Assembly (NCBI GenBank): GCA_004335635.1
Contig: QAXH01004318.1
Span: forward strand, 6,031-28,226
Source: Chloromonas sp. AAM2
Taxonomy: Eukaryota; Chlorophyta; Chlorophyceae; Chlamydomonadales; Chlamydomonadaceae
Direction of reading: 5' to 3'
DNA length: 22,196 nt
The stretch's first letter is position 1; every line of letters begins with the position of its first letter. A program made the position numbers and the translations under genes. Shown one piece after another: positions 1 to 9,800 of this stretch. The notes under the pieces were generated by a model, which saw only the letters and a list, made by a program, of their open reading frames with translations, made no database searches and had not been told where the DNA came from.

Positions 1-150
1 ATGCATAGCACAGGTGAAGGGGTGCTCATGGCATGCACTGCTGACTGCACCATGCTTAGCACAGGTGAAGGGTAACTCATGGCATGCACTGCCGACGGCA
101 CCATGCATAGCACAGGTGAAGGGTAACTCATGGCATGGGCACCATGCTAC
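1..150. repeat. 51-bp tandem repeat, about 2.9 copies, each with a splice-donor-like CAG|GTGAAG
   Basis: The motif AGCACAGGTGAAGGG recurs at 7, 58 and 109, an exact 51-bp period, and the sequence between copies is also conserved. Each unit contains CAG|GTGAAG, which resembles a plant/algal 5' splice site. The array is open in one frame because 51 is divisible by 3. I read it as intronic sequence upstream of the first visible ATG9 exon, since its translation resembles nothing in ATG9. It might instead mark the 3' edge of a preceding exon outside the window. Confidence 0.8.
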
Positions 151-668
151 TTCGACCTCCGCATGGACCGACATCACTGTTTGTCAACACATGCACGTAC
201 CCTGCGTTCTACATCGAAGACAGCTGCTGGCCCCACTGCTCCTGCCACTGTATTTTACTAGCATCCCATTGCAGTGGCTAGCAGGACAGGCATGAAATGG
301 AAGCATTTGATGCATGCCCTTGCATCAACATGCGATGAGCAGCGTGCGTGGTCGACAGAGGCACTGAATCCTTCAGGCAAGCACGGCATGAACTTTGTGC
401 TGCAGCCAGAGCGGCTTTCTGCATGGTGTCCAGTGCTCAGCGCACCATGTGCTTCGCTCGTTGGCATGCCGCTCGATCCCTTTGCAGCGGCTTTGCAGCT
501 TCTAGACAATCGCTGGCTCAAGGCTGCGGCCATTGCAGTCTGCAGGGTTTTTTGCAGAGGACCCAACGCACCCAGTGTTTCACGAGTGTATCAGCATACG
601 CATCAACCAGCACTCTAACCAGCGTGCACGTGAATCCAACCACGTTATTAACGTGCCCTGTGCCTCAC
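151..668. other. Intronic sequence upstream of the first visible ATG9 exon, no gene recognised
   Basis: This stretch is rich in GCATG/CATGC words and has short open frames on both strands. None matches the part of ATG9 that should precede 788, namely the first transmembrane helix and its Cys-containing loop. The N-terminal exon or exons are therefore probably left of the window. Confidence 0.5.
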
Positions 669-800
669 GTGTGTATTTCAGGGCACGTGTGGCATGTGAT
701 TCAACGCACCATGTGATTCAAGTGTGCATTTCAGGCCAAGTGCGGCATGTAGTTCAACACACCATGTGATTCATGTGTGTGTTTCAGGACACGTGTGACA
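669..800 (+). repeat. 53-bp tandem repeat carrying three 3' splice sites
   Basis: GTGTG(T/C)(A/G)TTTCAGG occurs at 669, 722 and 775, an exact 53-bp spacing, followed each time by a variant of CACGTGTGGCATGTG. The third copy is the acceptor used for the exon starting at 788, so the start of that exon (ACACGTGTGACATGTGG) is itself part of a repeat unit. Because 53 is not a multiple of 3, using the first or second acceptor would shift the reading frame relative to the real exon. Confidence 0.9.
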
Positions 801-3800
801 TGTGGAGCGTTGCCCTGGTGCGCAACCCCCTGGCCAGCCGAGGCCTGGTGGCTGATGCTTTGCTGCTGGCATACCTAGCCATATTTGGAGCCTATTGGGC
901 CTGGTCTGCCCTGCACTACATCAGTGATGTTCGGGATATGATGGAGGTGGGGAAACTGGCGAGGGGTTCAAACCAGCAGACTGGCACAATCTTGGACAGG
1001 AGCCGAGTTACACAGGCCTGACTGTGCCAGCCTGACTCTCCCTCGTCCTGGGCACATGGCCCTGCATGGAGCTGGCGTACAAACTAATACCACTCAATGC
1101 TGTATTGAAAGGAATAACAACTTGCAATGACATGCGACAACGGAGCGAGGTTTTAGCGAGGGAGAAAGATGGTTCTGACACAGCCTGCAAGGGCAATGGT
1201 TGAGAGGCATTCAAAACTAGGCCTGCCCCGGACACCTATGCCTGACCCCCACCTCCTTTTATTCCCCTGCCCAGGCACGTCACTGGGTGTCCAATAAACT
1301 TGGCCTTCCTGACCCGAGCATGGGCGTCATGACCTGGGCCGAGGTGCTTCACAAGCTGGTCGTGTTGCAGCGTACTACACGCTTGTGCATGGCCAGGGAC
1401 CTGAACGAGCATGACGTGGTCAGCAGAATCATGCGCAAGGTAGGGCGGTGCATGGGGCTGCATGTTCTTGCCTGGATATGATGATGTGGCTTTCTGCAAT
1501 CCGATGCAATGGACAGTTCATTTGGTTGGTGGAGATGACTGCCAGCACACATTTAAGGTGTCATCTGCGCTGCTCTCAAGTCACTGACTCTCAGACTTGC
1601 ACATGGCTGACATGACTGCAGGACAACTACCTGATTGCTCTGCTTAACAAGGGCGCCCTCCGTCTGACACCGCCCCCAATGACTATGGTGCTAGGCACAG
1701 CCAGCATGGCCGCCACACGAGGCGTGGCTAGGGCCATGGCCACTCTTCTAGAAACCGCAGCCACTTTAGGACAGGACGATGGCAACAGTGGTGGTGGTTC
1801 TGGTTTGTGTGGTGGCGAGGCTTCTGCTGCAGAGATGGCGGGAGGCGGGCATGGGTACGGACGGCAGCAGGAGCAGGAGCAGCGCTTGCTTCCAGCCAAT
1901 GGCGCTGTTGGTGGTGGTGGTGGTGGCGGTGACGGTGCATTGTTGCAGCAACAGCAGCAGCAACAGCAGCAACAGGCGGTTGGCAACGGTCGTGGAGAGG
2001 GAATGGGCGTGGGAGCGGAAAGTGTGCAGAAAAAGCGGCGGCCGGTGGTGGTGTTGGCTACGGCTTGCGGGAATGCTGGTGGGTTGCTTAGACAGTGGGC
2101 GGATGGGCTGGGTGCGGGCCGCGGGCCGGATGGCGGGCTGGCAGGTGGTGGCGGGAGGTTCCCGTCTTGGTTTGGATCGGCGGGGAGGGGGACACTGCTG
2201 GGAGGCCGCCGGCCGCTGATGACCAAAACGCTGGAGTGGAATCTCAAGTGGTGAGTGGACTGCCTGATGGGCGATGCTGTCTCGGACTGTTCCGACTTGG
2301 TGCTGCTGTGCTCATGCTCTTGGGCCCAGGTTGGTTGACCTGTACGTTTCTTTTTGGTGCTTCTGTGCTGCCTACCATCTCTTGCTATTACTATGCCTGC
2401 CAGTCCATGGTGTGAAGGTTGTTTGGATTTGATCCTAGAGCACCAGTATTTGGCCCAAATGGTGACCAAGCACATCATTGGGATTGTGTTTGTGCCGAGC
2501 TGCTCACCTTGTCTTCATGTCTCTTGATGCGTTGCAGGTGTGTGCTTGACTACATGTTCGACGACACGTTTTGTGTCAAGAGGGACTTTCTGGAGCAGCC
2601 GGAGAAGCTCAAGCAGAGTGGGTAGCTGCATGACAGCGTCAAGCAGGGTCAGAAGCACATATGGGCAGTAGCATGAATGTTGACCTGACCTGCATTGAAA
2701 CACTGTGTACGTCACATTCCGATAGCCTGGGTCATTTGCATCACCATCATAATCATATTGCTGCAGCCTGCGCCCTGCAGAGCTGTCCCTGATTGCGTCG
2801 AGTTTGTAATTCAGAAGCTGAAGGAGCTTCATGGCCTTGTCACTGGATGGTCCAGAGAAATAGCCCCCGCCAGCGGGTCAGTGTACGATCAGCAACCAGC
2901 CTGGAAGCCCATTCATGGCCACAACTGGGGCAGCATGCATTAGCCCCTGGTCTGCATGGCTTGGCTGTGACCTGCCTGCTTGTGCTTCCCTTGTCCTCCC
3001 CTTCAGGGTTGCGTCTAGCCGCCACTTGTCTTACATGCTATTCACTGCGTGCTGTTGTCTTACCTGCTTGCTATCGCTTTGTTATGTATGTTCCCGGCCT
3101 GCTGTGGCCCTGTTCCTTGCCTTCAGGGTTGCGTCTAGCTGCCGCTCTGAACGCGGTGCTGTCGCCCTTTCTGCTCATGTTCCTGCTGCTGTACTTCTTC
3201 CTACGGAACGCAGAGCGCTTTTACCACCACCCAGGTGCGGCGGGGAGTCAAGGGCAACCTTCCTTGGACGGGGTGTCAGCTACTTCTTCGCCTACACCCC
3301 TTTGAATGTCCTATGATGCCCTACCAAGGCAACCACACTCCACTGATGCTCTCCATTTGAATGTCCTATGATGCCCTACCAAGGCAACCACACTCCACTG
3401 ATGCTCTCCCTTTGAATGTCCTATGATGCTCTACCAAGGCTGTCATACGCTCATTGCACACGCTTCAGGATCAAGGGTTCCCGTTCGGCCCTGAGACTGT
3501 GTTGGTCCTGGTGCCCGTGTCCTCCTGGTTGTGTGTGCAGGCAGCGCTGGCAGCCGGCGCTGGAGTGCCCTGGCACGCTGGCACCTGAGGGAGTTCAACG
3601 AACTACCACACTACATTGCACACAGGTGAGGGTCACGTGGTAGGTATAGTATGTGCTGGCTTCTGCTGGCCGGCTGGCTGGCTGGCTGGCTGACTGCTGG
3701 CTTGCTGGCTGAGTTGCTGATTGATTGGATGACTTGCTGACGGACCGGAATGCGTGTGGTGAAATCCAGTAAATGTGCTGACTGGCTGGCTGCCTGACTG

Positions 3801-6800
3801 ACTGTGTGTGATGACTGGCTGAGTGTGTGGATGTGCTGGGTAATTCCATGCCTGGTCCGGTCCCACCTGACAGCAGAAGTCAACAGTGCTAACGGTTCAC
3901 ATGAACCTACACAACGGCTCCCGGTGCCTTCCGTACACCGCTTACTGACTGATGTACATGCTGTCGCCCATGTATCACACGTAGAGCCTCTTGCTTGCTG
4001 TCATGTGCATGCTGCTGCGTTCACAGGCTTGACTCCGCGTACACGCCCGCCTGTCACTACGTGGGTCAGTTCCCCTCGCACACCATTGCCAGTGTGGCGC
4101 GCTTTGTGGCCTTTGTGGCGGGTTCGTTCACTGCACTGTTCCTGCTGGTGAGTGGAGCACGTGATTATTCGGTTGTGTCAGTTGAGTCGGCTGAGTCAGT
4201 TGTCAGAGCAGGAGTGATTTTTATGAGGCTGAAGCTCACAGACTTGGAGATCGTTTGAGCTGATTGCCCCTGCCCTTGTGTAGTCATGTCTGACTGCATA
4301 TGAAGCGGAGCTGGCATGGCTGCCCTTACACGAATACAAATACGCTGCCTTCTCCCGTTCAGGATGACCTGTTCACTGAGTGTAGCAGGAAGACTGCTCA
4401 GAAACTAAATCTACTGTACGAATATAAACAAGTCGCCACGGGTCTACTTTGAAATCTACGGCTCCTACACCTTCTGCTCTGTGTATACACACGCAGTTGA
4501 CGCTTCTTGACGAGCGGTTGCTCGAGCGGCCCCTGCTGGGCCGCCACCTGGTGTGGTGGTTAGCCACCCTGGGGGTGGTGCTCACTGCCAGTCGCAGCTT
4601 CATCAATGAGGAACCGGTGGCATATGACCCGGAGAGGGCAATGCAAGAGGTGCGGGATTGGGAGATGTATAGATGAATGGATAGATATGTTAGGTAAATA
4701 GGCAGACAGGCAGGCAGGTAGGTAGGTAGGTAGGTAACGATAGGCATGGCGCCGCACTTCGCATGACGCCACAACCCAGGCATGGGCAACTCTGTGCTGT
4801 GAGGGAGCTCTGTGCTGTGAGGGAAGTCGGCACTTCCTGCACGTGCGCCACCAGACCCCGTGCTCGGCCCTGCTGGACACATTGCATGGTTGGTCCTAAT
4901 CTTTGGCACTTGGTCAGGAGCAGCAGTTGTGATTGGAATCGCCTCGCTTTTCTGTCCTTGCCCGTGACATGTGACAAGCTACTATCGCCGTTGTCGACCC
5001 TTATTAATGGGCTTTATCACGTTGTTCCTGTGTGTTGACGTCAGGTTTCGCTATCAAGTGATTGCCATGTGCATGTGCATCACGTGGGGCCTATGCAGGT
5101 GGTTGTTCACACGCACTACCTGCCCCGGCACTGGAGGGGCCGGGCACACACCACTGAGGTGCAGAACGCATTCAACCAACTGTTCCAATACAAGGTAAGC
5201 ATGATGGCTGTTCACAAGCACGCGTGCCATTTGTTTTGGCGAATAATTTGGATTCAAATGTGGGTGAGAGACGGCAAATGAGGACCCAAATTGGCCAGCG
5301 AATGTCAAAGTTGGGCCGAATTATGATCCAAATTCGGATCCAAATGTGACCGCCCCCAAAGGGTTTCAGGGTACGTGTGCATAGCTCGGAAGTCTGCGCC
5401 TGCATCTGCACGCTACACCATCCCACGCATGTTTCAGTACAAAATAAGCATATGGTCATCTTCCATGCTGGTATACAGTATGCAGCGAACCAAACACAAG
5501 GCTTAACTCGGAAACCTGCCTGTGCTTGCATGTGATGCCATGCCACGCCATGCCAATGTCTCCCCTGTCAACTCCTCACGTCTGCATGACGTCATTGTCA
5601 GCCGATTGTCGATTGTTCAGATTGGCCAGTCGATTGGTCAGTCAATTGGTCAATCGATCGGTCAGATTGGACGATCGATCGGTCAGATTGGACGATCGAT
5701 CGGTCAGATTGGTCGATCGATCGGTCAGATTGGTCGATCGATCGGTCAGATTGGTCGATCGATTGGTCAGATTGGTCGATCGGTGCGATGTGTCTGTGGT
5801 CCCCTGGTCCCATGCAGGTGTTGTTGTTCCTCGAGGAGCTGGCCTCGGTGGTGCTGACCCCCTTCATGCTGTACTTCACACTGCCACAGTGCGCGGGTGA
5901 GCAGCTGTTAGTGGTTGGTCGCTTCGTCTTTGCTTTGTCGGTTACTTGGTTGATGCTAGCTGCAGTGGTGATGCAAGCTGTGCAGTGGTGATGCTAGCTG
6001 TGCAGTGGTGATGCTAGCTGCAGTGGTGATGCTAGCTGTGCAGTCATCTCGGTGCGTCCTGGCACTGTCTAAGCAGTGGTAACACGGCTGGGATGTCCGC
6101 AGGTGGGTAAATGGGTAGAAAGCAGTGTGATGACGGCGAGGAACAGTTGGTTGCTGATGCCACGTGGCATCAGGTTAAGAAAATCGTTTTAAATAGCAAA
6201 AGAAGAGTAAGGCACTGATGCTGTACTTCACACTGTTCCAGTGCGGCCTGAATAGCAATGGTGATTGATAATGCACTGGGATGTCCTCCCAGTGCATGGG
6301 CGTACACAGCAGCGGCGGATGCTCAGTAGTGATCTGCTGGAAAGTCTGTGGGTAGCATGCACAGCTTATCAATGAGGACAAAGCACATGGCTCTGATCTA
6401 TGTTGCTAGTTTGTGCCCTTGACACCGTTCATCCCCCACACATGTTGATGCATCCTGCACTGTGGACGCGCTGTGATGCGCAGGGCAGATGCCATAGTCA
6501 GCAGATGTCTGTTCACCACAATCAAGCACCTGTTGTCATCTGCACACAGCCGCCGTCCCCATCCCCGCTTGCAAGCAGAGCTGATTGGGACGGGCCGCTG
6601 GGCAAAGTGTAGAGCATGCTGATCCCCGCGTCGTGTGCTGTGTCGCCTCTTCGGTATGCAGGGCGGTGCACCATCATGGCGTTGCGCTGTGTTGCTGCGC
6701 TGCCTCGCTGCAGATGACATTGTTCAGTTCATCTCTGACTTCACAGTGCATGTGGAGGGGGTGGGCGACGTGTGCAGCCTAGCGTGCTTTGACCTGCAGG

Positions 6801-9800
6801 TGCGGCTGGGCTGGCGTTGGATTGTCCTTGTTGAACAGATGAAACAAAGTGGGCCATCTGCAGGCTGTCGGTTCCTGTCTATCAATCATCAGCCAAACCT
6901 GTGTCCTGTCCGAGCCAAACTATGAACAGCCATGCGAAGTTCATCTGCCTTGTTGCTGAACAAACGCTTGATGATTGAATCCTCGTCAAATCCATTGCTG
7001 CGGTGGTTTTGTCTCGATGTGGTGAACGATGAGAGACGCTAGAGCTGGAAGAAATGGTTCCAGTAGCTTAACCATGTTTTCTAATCATCCTGCATCCCAC
7101 ACTTGCATCTACGAAGGCATGGCAAACTGCTACTAGTTTATATTGTCTCCCTATCTGATGACCATGTCGCAGTACCCAGTGTCGACGTCCCCCAAGCCGA
7201 TCAGTCTACGCCTCAAACATTCACTCTGCTACAGGGCTTCGATTAGGCAGGCAGGCCAGAAAAATTACCGTAGATACGTATTTACGGTCATGTGCGAATA
7301 TCAGGGGCAATTAATCAATCACCGTAGATACTTATCTACGGTCATACCCCAAATCCGCGGAATGCTTACCCCAAAAGCGCTCAGCGGCAGTTTCTTTGAC
7401 CTTTTTGACTTGTGGGCGGCCAGTGAACATCAGGTTGCGCATGACACAAGCACGACTTCACCAGGCCGTTGCTGGGGCGCACAACACGGGCAAAGCTGCA
7501 GCTGGCGTCGTGTTGCCCTCGTTAACGGAGCGCATGTGGGACAGCAGCCAATTGAGCATGCATGCCATGAGAGCAACAGCTTAAGGAGCCACATCTCAAC
7601 GCAGCCGTGCGTGTGCGCAGTAACAGTAGCGTCATCTTCCCTGATGGCATGCCTTTCCAACAGGCATGGCAGAAGTGGGACGCAGAGAAACAGAGGCAAG
7701 GCATAACCATCAGCATGGCAGACCAACCAGCCCCCAAGCGCAACCGCGAGTATGATTTGGATCGGGTGAAGGCCAAGCGAGCTGCCAAGGCTGCAGCTGA
7801 GGCGGCGGCACTAGCAGACAAGCCAGCGGCCGCAGCTGGGCAGGCCGCAGGAGTAGACAAGCCAGTGGCTGTAGATGTCATGGATCTGATCTCTGACTCT
7901 GATGATGATTGAACTGCCTCTGTTGTGCTGACATAACCTTGTAACAGTGTTGTTGCAAAAACAAAAGACGAACCGTGCATCTACGCTTGAATCAAAACAC
8001 GTCTCAAATTACTTATTTGCCGTAGCTTCATAAACTACGGTCACCTGCTTTTTCCTTGAAACCTGAGTAATTCCGTAGTGCTAGTATCTACGGACCCCCC
8101 TTTTCAGGACAACAATTAATTAACTATTTAGCAGGGACCGTAGATTTTTCGCCAGAATTGATTAGTTAATCTACGGAAATATCTACGATCTACGGCTAAT
8201 CGAACCCCTGCTCTGCTACTGCCAGGCTCCTGCACTATTCTGACTTCTCCTTTACGACTCGAATTGATTGAGTCCATTTGTCCCCAATTGCGGGACACAT
8301 TCTTGAAGACAACAACAAACACATCCCTGTGTAAAGTCTCTCATGCCTTTCAATTCAATCCATGCGGTTCTGCACTTTTCGTGCACAGGCACATGGCGCG
8401 TCTCTTCTCCGTCCCACAAATCATCCAACAAGCACATGAATTCGTTCAATCTATGCCTTGTTTTGGGGGCATCATGCCCATGCTCTGCTTAGGACGGGAT
8501 GTTGGACGCCTAGCTGATTGGTCCTGCGGTACGGTGGGTTGAACCATGATAAGCTATGTTGTGATGATGATGCCTTGCAACCCGCGTGCAGGCGCATGGC
8601 AACCCCAAGTACGGCGCTCCCGCTCTGCCGGGCGGCCCCGTGCGCAAGGCCGTGCGCACACGGCAGGGAAAGCTGGAGAAGTCGCTGCTCACATTCATGG
8701 CCACGTACCCGACATGGGAACCCGGACCTGACGGTACGTGGGGATTGGGCTGGGGTCGTACGTAGAGACTGGCATGCAGCGTTTGTGTCTGTTGTGGTAG
8801 TGGGCTTGTGTGAGGTAGGGGGTGAAGTAAGGGCAAGGCAATGTATGGTACGGGGGCATGGAGATGATTGTGTTGTGTCAGTTGGGCACGGCATGGAGAT
8901 AATTGGTGAGTCAGTTGGGCACGGCATGGAGATGATTGGTGTGTCAGTTGGGCAGTTGGTGGTGGTTGGCTCGTTGGAATGAGAGGGGTGGGGGGTTCGA
9001 CAGGCACTGGCATGCAGGCCGAGTGCAAGTTGTCCCAAGTCAACAAGTAACACTCGCTCATAACTGGTTCAGTGCTCCAAGTGAGCGTTTTGAAGCTGCC
9101 TACATGAAGCTGCCTGCTGTGTTTAAGCAGCAGCACAGTGGCCCACTGCGCACCTCAGCATGTTCTTGTCTTCAACCGGTACTTGCAGTACACTGGATAG
9201 CCCTGTTATGATGCCCCCACTAAGGCCGTGCTCCCCTGTCGTTTGCAGGCAAGGCCATGCTCCTGTCCCTGAGCCAGCAGCAACACGCCGCCGCAGGCTA
9301 TCTCCTCCCCGCTGACCCCCTCTGGGCCACTCCCCACGCGTCATACTACCCGCCCTCCCCCGCAGCTAGCAGCCACTACCACAACAAACACACAGGTGAT
9401 GAAGGTGGTTTGGGCTTACCGTTACCGTTTTAGCGACTATGATGATGTTGTGTATGGATACTCGAGCCATCTTCTGTTCCACTTGCGGGACGATAAAAAA
9501 GAAGCTCACTCACTCATTCTCACACCACTGCCCTTCACAGGCACGCAAGCTGGCCATTGTACAGACCACCCACCAATGCACACCCAGGCGGGCCAACCGC
9601 CGCTGGCTGCCCAACCGACAAATCCACCAATCTCAACCACGAACCAACAAGCAGCGGCGCCGAGTGTGCAGCAGCTTGCTGGGGACGGAGGTACCAGCGC
9701 CATACCTGCGGCTACTTCATCACCTTTGGAAGGTGCAACCTCTACGCAACTCAGCTCGCACACAAGCGCTGTGCCTGTGCCGCACACAGAGCCTGAGCCG

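Larger units (their letters stand above)
7224..8218 (+). mobile_element. Non-autonomous hAT-type DNA transposon inside ATG9 intron 11
   Basis: The element runs from 7232 to 8210 (979 bp). Its left end reads CAGGGCTTCGATTAGGC; its right end, reverse-complemented, reads CAGGGGTTCGATTAGCC, 15 of 17 bases matching. It is flanked by an exact 8-bp target duplication CTCTGCTA (7224-7231 and 8211-8218). CAGGG ends with 8-bp duplications are typical of hAT; the KDZ/Zisupton group is an alternative. Subterminal CCGTAG...CTACGG inverted motifs occur at both ends (7267-7288, 7321-7342, 8020-8040, 8073-8093, 8138-8176, 8181-8195), likely transposase-binding sites. The pair at 7321-7342 is a perfect 10-bp palindrome around 2 bases. 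No transposase domain is visible, so it would need one in trans. Confidence 0.88.

Noticed and set aside
2..295. Plus-strand open frame with CSWHAL/NSWHAL repeats
   Set aside because: The 51-bp repeat length, divisible by 3, explains the openness. There is no resemblance to the missing ATG9 N-terminus.
1627..2478. Minus-strand 283-codon Pro/Ser/Cys-rich open frame
   Set aside because: It is the reverse of ATG9 exon 3, whose GC-rich Gly and Gln codons leave the opposite strand free of stops. It has no domain and runs across the real exon border at 2250.
3595..3883. Minus-strand Ser/Gln/Pro-rich frames
   Set aside because: They arise from the CTGG simple repeat in intron 6.
5618..5783. CRISPR-like regular repeat spacing
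   Set aside because: Units are contiguous without unique spacers, inside a eukaryotic intron.
5522..5900. SIGQIGR repeat-protein frames on both strands
   Set aside because: They are translations of the 21-bp intronic array, out of frame with the adjoining exon except for its last part.
8472..9136. Two minus-strand frames of about 200 codons
   Set aside because: They overlap ATG9 exon 12 and the 33-bp array, have repetitive Pro/Thr-rich content, and their start codons and splice context are not convincing.
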